Positions 39,101 to 52,725 of a stretch of DNA of 64,000 nucleotides are shown in pieces. The stretch is from Crotophaga sulcirostris (Eukaryota > Chordata > Aves > Cuculiformes > Crotophagidae). The DNA is taken from assembly GCA_013397455.1 (NCBI GenBank), contig VYZB01000123.1, positions 636,447 to 700,446 of the forward strand. The letters run 5' to 3'. The notes below the pieces were generated by a model. The model was not told the origin of the DNA. It worked only from the letters and a program-made list of their open reading frames with translations, and did not search any database. The translations under genes were made by a program, and so were the position numbers. Position 1 is the first letter of the stretch. Each line of letters begins with the position of its first letter.

Positions 39101-39824
39101 CTGAAAGGTGACTTATATGACTTATGTGACTTTCACGTTAAAAAAAAAAAAATGCTGTCCCTTGTCCCTCTTTCTTTCCATGGCCATATTGTGAACACTC
39201 ACCCAGTGGGCTGCAGCACATCCAGGGGCAGACTAAACATGGCAATCACTCCTAGTCTGTGCTGAACTGTAGGCTGTTACCTCAATTCTCCCTTTCACAA
39301 AGCAAGAGAAGGGCACAGCAAGGCTCTCTATCTCTTAGCGTTGCTGTGAACATAGCCCCATTCTCTGTATCAATCACACAATTAACCAAGCACTTCCCTT
39401 GATTGGGAGTCCTCTCTATACCATGCTAGTTCTTTCTATAGTTTTCCTCTAAGATATTGTGTCTCCATTGAACCTATCTGCTCCCTCTTGTTGTTTCATT
39501 TGGAGGCTCCTCCTGGAGACCAGGAGCTGCCTTTAGGATCTGCATTACTTCAACTTGAGCCAATGGTAAATTGTATTTTCTTTCTCTGTCCCCAGGCTTA
39601 ACGTTGCCTTCAAAGGTGGGAGTACTTGCCTGCCTCAGATTTCCTTGTGTCATTTCTCTGAATGGAACTGAGGCAGAAGAGGAGCTGCAAGTCCTGTTAG
39701 ATTCTGGGTAGACTGTTTTAGGTAAATAAGGTTCTTTTTCAAAAAAATTGCAGACTAATACAATAACTAGATCAGTTTGTACTGTTGAACACCACACTGA
39801 CAGCACCTTTACAGAATCTCCTAC

Positions 39825-39845
39825 CTTTCAGGAAGCCACAGAAAC
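39825..39845 (-). CDS. Weak candidate micro-exon (phase 1 to 1)
   Basis: This 21-base segment sits between a very good acceptor (minus strand TATTTCTAAAATAATTTACAG) and a good donor (TGAAAG/GTAGGA). In phase 1 it reads Gly-Phe-Cys-Gly-Phe-Leu-Lys and is symmetric, so it could be included or skipped without changing frame. It fits after the exon at 46011-46056. At this length a chance occurrence is quite possible, and the phase 2 reading is also open. Confidence 0.2.
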
Positions 39846-40909
39846 CTGTAAATTATTTTAGAAATAGAAGGTATTTTAGACAGTGAAGAAAAAATGCTGA
39901 GCTGACAGACAAATAGCAAGATTCTGCCATATATTATAGCTGTTTCCATGGCTAGCTGTTTGAGAAGTAGAAAAATGAGTCTGACAGTTTTGTTACTGAC
40001 AACTACATAATTCAGTTCCTAAGTAAACTCAATTAGAGGCATAGATATGGATGGGGAAAGGCCTAAAGCTAGATTACGGTCTATAAAAGGATTAGAACCT
40101 GATAATTGTATAATGAAGAGTAAAAGCAGCTACTTCTGTTATCTTAGGAGCAGCAAGAGGTGCTTGGTAAAGCAGTTATTCAGTATTAATCATGGACTAC
40201 CTTTGTGATAGAGCACTGCATTCACTGAGTTATCCAACCAGGGCATAAATGTTGTTAAATAATTGTCATGAGTTTAAGAAATATATGCAGCTTGTCTCTG
40301 TTTAATTTAAATCCGGGCTTTGCTGTATAGCTGGAATATCTCCTTTTCATAGCCTGCTTTATAAAAGAAACCTATTCTTTCTTTTCATAGCTCTCTGGCA
40401 GAATTCTGCAATGCATTACATCAACAGAATGTCAAGGCGCTTTATTTCCTATCTTGAGGTGCACTTCCTATAAGGCCAAGTCTTTTGTGTAATGATGAAA
40501 TTCAGAACTGGCCCAAGAATTTTTCCAGGCTACCTGCTCGTTTAACCTTTAGCAAAGGAAAGATAGCAGCTTGCCTCTATTTTCTGTGGGTCTTGCCTAG
40601 CTGCCCTGGTGCTGACGAGCAGTAAGCTGCACTGCCGCGTATTCCGTACGTAAATAATGGTGATCTTACTTCTGTGTTAGCCTACAACGTCCAGGCACAG
40701 GAGAAGGCAAGAGAAAAAGAACAGAGGAAAATCTGAAGGGAAGCAGAAGCAATCAGATCTCAAGGTTCTGCAGGAGCACAGGGAAACTGGTCAACAACTT
40801 GAGCGAAGCGTTAAATGAGAGAAGATTTGAACAGGGAGCAGGAATAGAGAAAGGCATCCTGACAACACTCAAGAAGCCTTTGGCCAACACTCTCAGCCCC
40901 ACAGTGTGG

Positions 40910-40997
40910 ATGTTGGGGTTGTCCTGTGCAGGGACAGGAGTTGGACTCGATGATCCTTGTGGGTCCCTTCCAACTCAGGGCGTGCTATGCTATGATT
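40910..40997 (+). mobile_element. CR1 3'-end relic (CTATG tail)
   Basis: GTTGTCCTGTGCAGGGACAG, then GTTGGACTCGATGATCCTTG and TGGGTCCCTTCCAACTCAGG, ending CTATGCTATGATT. This is another CR1 3' subfamily, distinct in sequence from the ACTGTGA-tailed copies. Confidence 0.8.
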
Positions 40998-43808
40998 GGC
41001 AGGGCAGGCAGGCTCGAAAAAGGGATGGAGCAGATGAGTTTATTCCTGCAATGACATTTCAGTTCCCACAGTCCTGAACTGTACCTGGGCTCTAGATTCC
41101 AGTTATGAGGAAACAGAGAAAATTACATTTCTGCTGCCACTGTTTTCCTCAAGTTGCTCTGTTACTTATGAGTCAGTCACTGTTCTTTTGAGGCATAGCT
41201 CTAAAAACACACCAAGAGCAAGCCACCCACTGAGCTAACATATGCAAGATTAGGGGAAATTCCATTCTTTGGGGAAATGGAAACATTTTTGCAGAGCTTT
41301 AATTGTTGGCTGCTTGAGATTGCTTAGGGGCTTAAGACACTAGATTAAAACCCAAATAAATATAGCTGTGAGGTGAGAACAGTAAAGATCAGTTACATGC
41401 AAATGCATCATAGCTCTGCTGTGTCCCACTGGCTATTATTTCCATATATGTGTGCATGTTGCAACTATAAAAACCATATATTATAGTAAAAACAATTCTA
41501 AAAATGTCTTATCATTCCTGTTTTGGTAACTTGACCTGAGCACTGCACCTCTTTGTGTTTACATGACCAGAGAGATGTTCACATGTTGGAAGTAGGTTCC
41601 CTCTTACAGGACACAAAAGCCAGATTATTCTGGCACACTAGAAAATAGAAATAGTTCCCATTTCAGCTGCGAAGAACAAAGAAAAGACATTTGAAAAATA
41701 AATCCAACAGAATCCCAATTGATTTGGATTTACTGCAGGTCTGCACAGGGATTTACATGGCTTTTGAGGAAAAATTACTTTTGAAAGCCACTAATTATAA
41801 CTCCAAGAACTAAATACAGCAGATTCATTATTCAAGCACAGCTCAGTTAGAGAAGCAATTTCATCGCAATACAGAATTTTGAAATTGGATTTTTTAATTC
41901 AAATTTAAAGAAAGGGACTCGAAACCAACAGCACTGGGTACTTTTACAGTTGTGATTAATATTTACTTAAAAATAGGGTCCATTTTTTTTTGCAACTTGA
42001 GATTGATCCACTAAGGAGAGGATACACTAAGAACAGGACAGGTTGGTCTCCTTTGTGAAATTTAGATCTGGGTCTAAACTAAGATTGCGTGTGTTTAGAC
42101 CTGAGTTTTGATGTAGTTCTTTACAGAAATAGCATTCAGTTAAAAAGCTGTGATTTGAATGCACCAGATTTTGATAATATTTATATTTGACCAAGTTTCT
42201 GCCTGACATGAATATTTCAGAACTACAAGACCTGAGTAAACTCAGACATATGTCTATATGCTATAAGCAAAATGTTCCCCAAAATATTTGAAAGTTGCAT
42301 CAGTTCATTGCCTTAAAAAGTGTCTTGTATTCTTGAGTTCTGTCCATAGAACTTCATAATTGGTTTACTCATGAAAAGTTAAGAATCCAGCTAGGGAGCA
42401 CAGCACCAAATGTAAAAAAAATTAGTGAATCTGAAGTACAAAATATAACTTATTCTTAATATGTCCTTAATATTTTGTATTTCGGCAGAAAACTCACTAT
42501 TTTACTTTCTGTTCAGCAAATAAAGCACTAGATGTTAAAATGTCTGTCACACAATGCATTTCAATGACTTTATCCTATTTTTACTCTGAACTGAAATGAA
42601 AGACAGTCTTGCTAAAATATACAGTACTTAACATAGGCACCTCAGCTTTTTGCAGAATGCTATCGTGTGAAAAATACTGATATTCTCTTTCTCTTCAGTT
42701 AGAATTAAAAAAAAAAACCCAAATTCCATTCACTCTCTCTAACAGCAAATAATGCCTGGTGAAAGGCACTCTTTGCAGAAAGAAGATAGAATTTGGAGTT
42801 CTTACAGGAAATCCAAGTAATCTTTTCAAACCTATATCCAGAAGATACGTAAGGACAGGAGGAGAAACACAGCCTAGTGATGATGATAGAACGCACAGGC
42901 AAAAAGACTTGTTCTCCCTTTATTGCCTCCACTTCTCCTGTACTCCCAGTTCCCTCCCACTCTGTAGTCCCAGTACTTTGCCAGTTCTTCATCAGCTTGC
43001 TCAAGGCTGGTAGGTACCTCATTTGTTATTATAGTGTCTCTATAAATAAGTTTTGTTGTTCCTTCCAAACAATTCTACTAAGATTTGGCCTCCAAAATGC
43101 GGCCAAATGTTTTTCCTTCTTCTAATCTCACCAGGCTGCCTCCCCTCAGTAACTCTGTTGTAAACTAGTAACTTGAAATCAAAGCCTGAGGGTTTTACTG
43201 CCTGAGCAAGTATTAGAGATCAGACTGTCTATATCAGACTCCTAATCTGACTGCTGTCTAAACACAGTACACAAACTGAAGCATTGCATCTCTCTGCCAC
43301 TCACACTGGAAAGTGAAATGCATTGAGCTGACAGTGGGAGCTCATTGACACTATTTCTCCAAACAATGAACCACAGCAACAAACCTTCTACCTGTCTTCT
43401 AGACTTAACATCTTACAGAAAGACTAAAAACCATCAATTAAAAAAAATCACAACATAAAACTGTTTTAAAATGCTAGTGGCAATGCTTTAACTATACTTC
43501 TATATTATGGACTGAAATTAGAAGTAAGAAACCATTAACAAAATATTATTTTTAATAAATAAAAAATCTGAGTTAAGTAGTCATTTCTGAATTATAAGAA
43601 ATGAATATGTATCATCCAAAACAACAGAGAACAAGCTAATCAGAACCCAAGAGAATTAATGACAAGTCCATAATTAGTGACAAGTTGAGACATATTGACA
43701 GATGTTTTCATTAAAAGTACATTGAATACATATGAGTGAATAACGTAGCAGTGGCTGCTGTTAAAGACCACATTTATATATCTTGTACATGGTTGTGCCT
43801 GAGTGAAA

Positions 43809-44074
43809 TCACAGTATCACAGTATTACAAGGTTGGAAAGGACCTCTGAGATCTTCAAGTCCAACCTAGAGCCTAACACAGACACCAACCCATCATCTAA
43901 ACCCTGGCACTGAGTGCCTCAGCCAGTCTCCTCTTAAACACCTCCAGGGTTGGCGACTCCACCACCTCCCCAGGCAGTGCATTCCAATGGCCAATCATCC
44001 TTTCAGGGAAGAACTTTTTCCTAACATCAAGCCTAAACTTTCCCTGACAAAGCTTGAGTCCATGTCCTCTTGTC
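43809..44074 (-). mobile_element. CR1 LINE fragment, 3' end, ACTGTGATACTGTGA tail
   Basis: Minus-strand copy with its tail at 43809, the 3' UTR and the end of ORF2, losing similarity at TCCATGTCCTCTTGT. It differs from the others in the UTR (AGAGCCTAACACAGACACC), so it is a slightly diverged member. Confidence 0.9.
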
Positions 44075-46010
44075 ATTCTATGTGCAAGACAAGTGTAAGG
44101 CTAGGATAAAAGAGTAACGCAGGACGTAGAAAAGCCTCCAAGACAGACTTGCTCAGGTCACTCTCAAATCTCCACCTGCACAATACTCACTTCAGGAAAA
44201 GAAAAATAAAAAGAATAACCAAGCTAGAGTTTGTGGACAAGTGTAGATTTGTACTGTACATGCCTCTGTTCTCAACAGCAGAGACAGTGAGGAGTATCTT
44301 TTTGAAGGTGTAGAGTGGGAAGAGTTCTTTTGAAGTACAGAAGTAGCAGATGGAAGAATCAGATTAAGACAGCAATGATGGGGTAGTTAGGTGTAGCAAA
44401 GAGCAGCAAATCTCCCGTGTCTGGATGGCACGAGACAGCATGAGCCCAGGGACAGAAGAAACTGGGAGGAGAACAGTGCGTAGCAACTGCCATGGAGCTT
44501 GAGAGGTGTTAGGAAAAAGAAGCAGCAGGAGTTGCAGGCATGCAGCCAAGTGCATCAGAAAGGTCTAGTTGCTGTTAAAGAACCTCACCTACATCTGGCC
44601 AGCTGCTACAACAATAACCCCTCTTATGGCCATCCAAAAAAGATAAACCACAGCTGCACAGTGGCTAGAACGGTGCAGAGCTGCACACATAGAGAAAGAG
44701 AAAAAAGAGCAGCACTGCTGTATCAGTAGGGAAGTTTCCTTCACCATGGCTTTTTCATCTGTTCTGAGCCTTGGAGAATGTCTTTGCAAAAAGACACACA
44801 GCACAATCAGCTCTCTCCAGCTTTTTAGCCTTTCAGCATTCCCTATCCTAAAAGATGCTGGCTATTAAAAAGCTTTTAAATTCTGATTCCAGAGGTGCTC
44901 AGCCCTTGAAACTCCACTCAGTCTCAAAGGGAAATGCAAATAAATCTTCCTAAAGTTGTATTTATGTGAAAAGAATTCAATTACCTTTAAACTGCAAAGC
45001 TGAGATTGCTTATTTTTCACTGCAGACTGACATTTTCTTTCATTTTTTGGCATTAGGGATTTATCACAATAATGTTATTGTTTTACCTTCAAACTAGAAA
45101 AAAGTCATGAAATAACAAACAAAACACTTGCTTCGTTCTCTATTCTTGTTTCTTGGATGTAATTTGTTTAGTTTTTCTTTCTGTTTGTTTTCTTCTCATA
45201 TATGTGAATTCAAATTTTCAAGTATATATTAAGAAATCCTAGTTCTGCAGTTTCCTTGGAGGCAAGTTAAATAATCTGACATGTGCACTAGGAGAAAGTG
45301 AAATCTTTGTCATCAAATCCACAAATTGTATGTGAGTAAGCTCCTGTTCCCACTGGAATGAATGTTGCTTGGTGCAGATATAGGACCTACCTCTTAGGAG
45401 CAATTTGAGGAGGAAACATTGCTAATTTAAAGAAAACCTGAAGACTGGAACAATAGTTTTTAAAAGATTAATCAATAACCCTAAACAGAACAAGGTGTTT
45501 TAATTTAGACATTCAATCAAATCTAATTCCCTTTTCACGTGCTGGGAAGTATGAGTAGCTAATAGAAGCCTTTGCATTTTGGAGCATTTGATCTCCAGAG
45601 ATTATCGTCAGAAGATCTGGATGCAGGATGGCGACTCTGTTTCCCACGCTGACACAGACTTCTGCAGCTCTTCAGATAAAATGTGTTGTGCAGGAAGAAA
45701 ACACTATTTGTAACAATCATAAGAATTAGAAATAAGCTATCTCAATAGTTTCCCATCTGTCCAATGGGAAAAGTCAGAAGTGTGGTTAAGTGAGATGCTT
45801 TCACTATTTCGCTACTAAATAACATTTAAATTTAAAGGACATATCCCTGAATTAACTCTCAGCTAAAAGTCAGAATATATTTCTGCTTCAAAGCCAGGTT
45901 TCAAATGTGTGCAAAGGGTCCTTCTTAGCCTCTCCACATGCCTTCTCTTTAGTATTAGAAAGTAAACACAAGCGGCACAGCTTTAAAATCACAATGTGAT
46001 CCGGAGTCAC
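44075..46010. other. Proposed intron, nothing firm
   Basis: A consensus-like minus donor at 44582-44588 has an adjoining open segment, but its phases do not fit the chain. Otherwise nothing was recognised. Confidence 0.45.
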
Positions 46011-46056
46011 CTGTGCATCCCAGAAGTCCTTCAAATGAATGGTTTGTCAAAATCCT
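46011..46056 (-). CDS. Candidate coding exon (phase 0 to 1), same minus-strand gene
   Basis: The acceptor is strongly pyrimidine-rich (GGTTTTAATCCCTGCCTTCGAG) and the donor is ACAG/GTGACT, which is acceptable but not ideal. The 46 bases give 15 codons reading RILTNHSFEGLLGCT plus one base. The Asn-His-Ser is a possible N-glycosylation sequon, relevant only if the region is lumenal. The exon lies inside a longer minus-strand open frame (45955-46158), so openness alone is weak evidence. The support is phase agreement with 56656-56699 and the protein-like reading. If correct, the next exon must start one base into a codon. Confidence 0.5.
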
Positions 46057-49000
46057 CTCGAAGGCAGGGATTAAAACCACTGAACTTAAGGTATTAGAAA
46101 CAATACACCTATTTGTCAGGTCACTGTGTCTGTAACAAAGTTCACTGGAATGTGTCAAACAGCTTCTGTGCCTGCCAAGTGCACTGCTCTGCTTCCTGCA
46201 TCGAAGCGTTCCTTTGGCACAAAGGGCTACAAATGTTGTGGTGACAAAAAGCTCAGAGTTATTGTCAAAATAGCATTGATACCTTTTACACTGCTGTTTT
46301 ACTCTACCAAGGATGAATACAAATGGAAGGGGGCAAAGGAAGAAAATTTAAAACTCTAACAATAATTTTGAATCAAACAGGGTTTCTCTTGCAAGGTCAT
46401 ATTTCTTCTCTAATTATTACTGCTTAGTATTAGAGGAAATGACTGTGAAGTGCCAGTTCTGAAAGAAAAAGAGGAGTACTGTCCTCAGTTTTTACATTGA
46501 AAATACATTTATTATTAGCTGGTTTTAGCTTATTGAATTGAAAGAAGGTCAATAACCTTTGGTTTGAGTTAAACCAGAGAACTGTCACTTTTTCCCTTTT
46601 CTCCCACTTCATCTCCCAGCTTTACCTTTAGTACCTATTTGTCCTTGTTATTTACCTGCTACAGATTTATAAGAAAATGATAGGTCTTATCATACGTTGA
46701 GACATGGCCTACTAGAAACAGAATATTCCAGCCAGTCTGCCAGGCCATGAATGGGTCCATATACCCACCAGCACTGGAATGACAGTCTCTTGGAAAATCA
46801 CCAATAGAGTCAAATTCAACTGGGTTATCCTATCACACAGATGATGGAGCATTAGAGAGTGGAAAAGTTTTAGCAGAGTACAGAAAGTTGTTAAAGAATC
46901 CTATTCTACTAAATGCTTTTAATCTCTGTCCTGATTTGTGGTCTGACATGTCTATAACTCTGCATAGTTTTCGTTTTTCCTTGTTTCAAGGAAGGGCAAC
47001 TGAACTCTAGGGAAGGCAGACAGGCAAATATCAAGTGAACTCTAGGTTGACATCAATCCGTTCATGGTTCATGGTAGAGCTACAGGTCAAGGGGAATTTT
47101 CTTTGCTTTTTTAGTGTTGGAAGTATCAGACCCCATGATTTTTCTGGAAAGGGGGAAAACCAGATTCAGTCAGTTAATGAGAGCATAAACTGCTGAGATT
47201 AAAATGTCAGTACAAGCACTTGGTCTGAAATACGGGGTCCTAATCACTGGAACTGATGGATCAGAAGAGAACCATTTCACATCTGACAAAGCAAAATGTA
47301 ATTAGCATAGAAGTGGTGATAGGGCAGGTAAATTACTTGCCCCCAAATTTAAAAAGTCAAACCTAGTTAATTGTGTCTCAGCTAATAAAGCCAGCAGTGA
47401 TAAGGCTGCTACAGATTGGTGAAAAATTAATGAAGTCTTTAATGAACTTTATGGCAAATTACATAAATCAGAGATAACTTAATAAAAGCCCAGAAGATTT
47501 TTAGTAGTGATCAAGTTTTTCAATTGCTGAAAGATAAAGAAAATAACTACTAAATTCTTCTCTTCTGTACTGGAAGATTCTGAAAGGCATTAAAGTAGGG
47601 GAACTAGTGCCAGCAAATGATAGGTTCAACACTGAGATAATTAAATAAGCTTAGAGTTTTGTTTTTAAATGGTCATTTGCAGAGCTGAACACAGAGTATT
47701 TTGAAAATTCTGTGAATCAAACAACAAAGTCTATGTTTCTTTTTGATGAATATGTGGAAAGATCTGTGCATGCTGTATAGACACACAAACATATAAAACA
47801 ACTCATTTCACACAGTGAAGGTTTTTACTGGACTCACAGTAAGTGATAAGCAGGCTTTGTAGAATTGTTTCAATAATTGTTTTTAAAAAAAAACCCCAAA
47901 CCCCAAAGAGGAACAAAAGACGAACTTAGTTTTCAACACAGACAGATTCAAGTCAGCTTCCTTGCCTTAGTAAGATCAGTACTACTGTGAGATAACTTTG
48001 CATTAAATGTCCAAGCATTTGGAAGCAAACAAATTTGTAAATAGGTAAAAATTTCAACAGGAAGATTTAGGAATAAGCATAGAGAGCACTTGGGGCGTGA
48101 TATCCATTACATGTCAACATGTTTAGAAACTTAGCTTCTTTCATTCTTGCCTCTGAGAATCGATTGTTGAAATTTTATTTCAGATTCAGAGAAGAGCCCA
48201 GGCCTCCTGCAGGTTTTTCTAATTTATGTTACTTATCAGGGACCAGTAAGAGAGAGGTGGGGGGGAGAAGAAAAAAATTGTGCCCTGGCTCCTAAACTAT
48301 GCCAAGAAGCCTTGGCCCAAATTAGTCACATGAGAATCACAGGCAAAGTCATTGGAAAGGCTGTATTTTTTTCTGGATGAAATTGGTGAAAAGATATAGT
48401 CCTCCCTCTTTTTCACAGTTGCAGAGCTATATCACAAAGCCCAAAGCCTACACAAATGTAGAAATCCTATACAGGAGCTAAGGATATCACAAAAGGGTGA
48501 ATGAAGAACAGGTTTTGTGACATGCTTCCAGCAAGATGGCTCTGAAGAACTGTAAGACCATCCTATAATTTATAAAGGCAATGACCTTCCCTTACTGATT
48601 TATGAAGACACTCTGCCCTCCAAAGAAATGTTGCCGCTCTCTGCCCGCCACACCACCAGTAGTCACATCCCAGCATCAGAGGTCCTCTTTAAGCCTCCCA
48701 TATTTCCAGTAGCAATCCAGCAAACCTGTGCTCTGGCTACCTGAACAGCCAGTACATTGCAGGTAGGCATAATGAAAACTTATTGAGTGATTCCGTTCCT
48801 TACAGTTTGCTGGTGGTTGAATCCACCAAGCGAAAGTCAAACAAAATATTTTCCCAGAGTACTGCAATCAGTTAATTTAAGTTAATTAAGCATTGTGTAA
48901 GAGTTGACACCTTAAGACTGCTTAACAAATGATATCTGACCTTTCCTCTCTTTTTTTTGCATTTGGTTTCATTTTCTCCTTTGAATCATAAAAAAAAAAA

Positions 49001-49665
49001 TTTGGAAATTTCCTGTGTCAACCCAATAGTACAGCATGAAGCTTTCACAAAAACTCATCCTCAGTATTTTAACATGACCCTATAAAAGACTTGTCAAGAC
49101 ACTGACAACCATGAAGACTGTTTAATAAAAATATTGTTGGGTATTTAGATGTTGCATTTTATCTTAAACATTGACAAATCACCCAGTATGCACACTGACA
49201 AGCATGAAGATCTTCTGAACACTTTGTATTTTGTGACATGAGATTATAAAGGAGCAATCATTCTGTTCACTAAGTGTGGTGTGTTTTGATGCAGTCAGAG
49301 CAATCAAATGCAGAATAATAAAGAAAAAAAAAATAATTTTTATATTTTATTTTATGTCCTCAGCAGGACACCTGGCTACTTGGAGGACATTTGTCTTCAC
49401 ACAAGAAGGCTTTTGAAACTACCTTTGGGCACTGCTGCAGGAAAGAAAACTGAAGCAAGAGTTCTGCTGTTTGTACTCCGTACTGTGAGCAAAACAACAG
49501 AAAGTTGAAAGGAAGAGCCTTAACGCAGGCTTGGAGTGCAAAGCTGACAGAGTATGTCAGTAAAGCCTTTCTCCTCAGACAGATTGTACAGAAGTGTTTT
49601 CTACCCCAGCCACTGGAGGTAAAGAGGAAGAGTTTTCAAAGCAGCAGCACCATCTCCTGCACACA

Positions 49666-49834
49666 AGGCTGTTGCCCAGGGAAGCTGTACTGTCTCCAGC
49701 CTTGGAGGCTTTCAAAATCCAACTGGATAAAGACCAGAGAAACCTGGTCTTATCTGGTAGCTGACTGCTTTGAGTAGGAGGTCCAATTAGAGACCACCTG
49801 AGGTCCACTCCAGCTGGAATTATGCAATGACTCT
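49666..49834 (+). mobile_element. Old CR1 3'-end relic
   Basis: GGCTGTTGCCCAGGGAAGCT, then CTTGGAGGCTTTCAAAATCC and CACCTGAGGTCCACTCCAGC, ending ATTATGCAATGACTCTG. The order of blocks is that of CR1 3' ends, but it is well diverged and of an older family than the ACTGTGA copies. Confidence 0.75.
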
Positions 49835-50660
49835 GAGTGCAGCTGGACTGCCACTGTGCCCAGGCACAAATATGGAATTTTCCTTTAAACTTCCTCGTAG
49901 TTCTCATTTTAAAGTTTAAAAAATGTGTTCAAACTATTTGTATGTAAACGTGTAACAATTTGTGATGAAAATATGCTCCATCTAAAACTGTGCTGTAACC
50001 ATGGCAACTTCCATTGAGAGACATCCATTGTAAATTTGTAAGGATCTCATTTAGAGGAGATTTAGCTGTACTAGTTGCCAGTTTATGAATATTACAATCA
50101 TGTAAAAAACACCCCAGTTTCTTACAGAATTGTTTTTAAATAGTGCAGCTGTGTGAATAAGACTGCTATCAGGAGCATTTACATTAAACAGTTTCTAAAT
50201 TTTCTTTTATGATTCTTCTGCAACTTCAATATTTTGGAGGCTAAATTGGAATCCTTTGGTATAAAATTGTTGCAGGTTTACTTAGTCTGGCTTCTAGTAT
50301 TCCACTCTTCTTTGTTCTATTGTATTTTTCATATATAGACAACTGGGAAATGTGTCTTTAAATACCTAGCTTTTTGTGGGAGGGTAAATTCAGAAATAAA
50401 GGAAGGTTCTCTCTCTTAGTACTTTGGCTGTGAGCTCTCCTTGAAATCATTAACTATCTGTAGCCTCTCACCTAAGACAAAAGGCTGAACCAATATTTCC
50501 CTGTGGTTTCTGTCCATCTTGTTAACTTCCTCAGTGAAATACTGGCTTTCATTTCTCGCTAACTTTCTGTAAATGCTCAGATGGTAGACTTGTTTCTAAG
50601 GTATGAAACTCAGTGTGGAAATTTGGGATAACTGTTGTGTGCCCTGCCAAAGGCTGATTT

Positions 50661-50727
50661 AGTGTTAGGCTATAGGTTGGACTCGGTGATCTCAAAGGTC
50701 CTTTCCAACCTGGTAACACTGTGATAC
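50661..50727 (+). mobile_element. CR1 3' terminus fragment
   Basis: AGTGTTAGGCTATAGGTTGG to CCTTTCCAACCTGGTAACAC and TGTGATA. Only about 67 bases, with a degraded tail and a mix of the diagnostic bases of both tail types. Confidence 0.85.
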
Positions 50728-52399
50728 CTACTTACAAGCACAGTTTAGGATACATAAGAGTATGCCCTTAAAGGAGAGATGAAAAATTTGCAGAGGACAT
50801 TGAAGTTACAGGTTCTCTCTATATTTTTTTTTACTGTTGGATTGCGAGTACAGTCAAATGCAGAAAGAGAATGAATCATGAATCACCTAAATTCTCTCTG
50901 CTTTTCTCAGTACTAGAGCAGAACAAATCCCATTCAAGGTACATTTCTTTGCATGGGAAGGCATCAACCAGACATCAATAAAGTCGATATATGCTGGATT
51001 GCATTTCAGAATTTCAGAGTAGCCTTCTCAAAAGAGCACATCTCTAGGGACAAAATAACACTGGTGATGTTGGGTAACAGAGCATATTCATGAAGCAAGT
51101 ATGCATCTAACATGGCTAAATATATTGGTAATGATTTTCTTTTTTTTGGTCTTTTTTGATACTGTTCCAATCCTGTTTACTTAGGTATTAAACCAGCATC
51201 TAGAGAAACCCAAGGTCCCTTATAACAGACTCTGCCTGATGATTAACTCTGCAAAGATGTGAGAGGCTTTGGGGGACCCTCTGATTACACGCCTCCAAGC
51301 TCATACAGACCACTTGGTTTTTGTACTGGTAGAAAAATCTTGTAGATTTTAGAGGCCAGTAAGATCTTTTCATGAGAAAATGAGTCATACCTCCTGAAAT
51401 AGTTTGGGAAAAAGTCAGCATGTCTTTTACTAAAACCTATCTGAAATGCCTAAAACAGGCTTGGCCTTTCACATAGATAGGTTTTAATATATTAAGCTTA
51501 ATGCGTTGTTAAGGAAAAAAAAAAGTAAAAGACTTCCACTACCCCTCTGTTAAATTTGCCTAATGGAAGAATATTTAACTGTTCAGAGTTGTTTAATTTT
51601 GCAGGACCATTTATGAACAATACCAAGTACACGAATGTAATTACTCATTTCTACACTTTCCTTCTCAACAAGAGAAAACAAATGCTGTTTGTACAGCTAG
51701 AACACTTAATTCAGACTCCCTTTTCATTACTCCAGCTCTGATACACCCAAGTATTTATTCATGTCTTGACCCCTTTTTTTAATCTCTTTACAAATCAGAT
51801 CAGTCTTAGGGAAGTTTCACTTTATCAGCAACACTGCATCCTGCTGTACAGATAACACAGCTTGCATGTTAATATTGCCTTTAGGTTATAATTCTGTTGG
51901 ATACCTTCATGGAAAAGGAAGAAACGTCATAAACTTTGGAGGCGGCTATTTTCCTCAGCTTGCTGGAGGGTTAAAAGCTATTAGTTGCTATTTTCTCATT
52001 TATCTGTCATTTAGTATAGGGGTTCAGGGCTGTGCTTTAGAATTTGAGATTGGACCTACAACTCATTTTTAAACTAAAACCAGTCCTCCCCCAGTGTGAT
52101 CCCACTCTTCTAAACAGGTCACTCTCTGCGACTTTGGGCAATTTTTTTACACCCCAAGTGCAAATAGGAAAGGGAAGATGGGGATTTTAAAAGTGTAACA
52201 GACAAATATATGCTTGGCCCAAAGAATGAGTGCATCCAAACATACCTGTGGCTCTGGCTACAGTCATGGTCTCATTAAAGTCTGTAGCAGCAAACTTTCA
52301 AAACTGTTATTTGATTTTTGGCTCTCTTCATTTTGGAAACCACATTTTGCCATCTTACAGGTGCACTCACGTTGTGGGATGGATAGGTTGAAGAAGTTT

Positions 52400-52725
52400 T
52401 CACAGTATCACAGTATTACAAGGTTGGAAAGGACCTCTGAGATCATCGAGTCCAACCTATAACCCAACACTAACACCAACTCATCATCTAAACCCTGGCA
52501 CTGAGTGCCTCAGCCAATCTCCTCTTAAACACCTCCAGGGTCGGCGACTCCACCACCTCCCTGGGCAGCGCATTCCAATGGCCAATCACCCTTTCAGTGA
52601 AGAACTTTTTCCTAATATCAAGCCTAAACTTTCCCTGACTAAGTTTGAGTCCATGTTCTCTAGTTCTGTCACTGGTCACCTGAGAGAAGGGACCAACCCC
52701 TGCCTGACTACAACCTCCTTTCATT
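52400..52725 (-). mobile_element. CR1 LINE fragment with intact ORF2 C-terminus
   Basis: The tail begins at 52400 and similarity extends to about 52725. Minus frame 52488-52724 is open through the C-terminal CR1 motifs ([25 protein letters not shown]) to the stop, with no disruption, suggesting a young copy. It lacks everything upstream, so it is not functional. Confidence 0.93.

Larger units (their letters stand above)
33108..43808. other. Proposed intronic sequence, a few unexplained ORFs
   Basis: Contains one CR1 relic at 40910 and otherwise unique AT-rich DNA. 35680-35990 is G+C-richer and open on both strands without a recognisable product. 38622-39011 and 39474-39806 are minus ORFs of 129 and 110 codons (see findings). 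37780-38000 looks like a non-coding conserved block by its TAAT-rich, repeat-free texture. Confidence 0.4.

Noticed and set aside
44588..44622. Minus donor GATGTAG/GTGAGG with adjoining open segment
   Set aside because: No phase-1 start is possible without a stop, so it does not follow the exon at 46011.
52246..52281. 36-base minus segment with good splice sites, phase 1-1, reading FNETMTVARAT
   Set aside because: It lies between exons requiring phase 0-to-0, so including it would break the chain. Kept out as a likely decoy.
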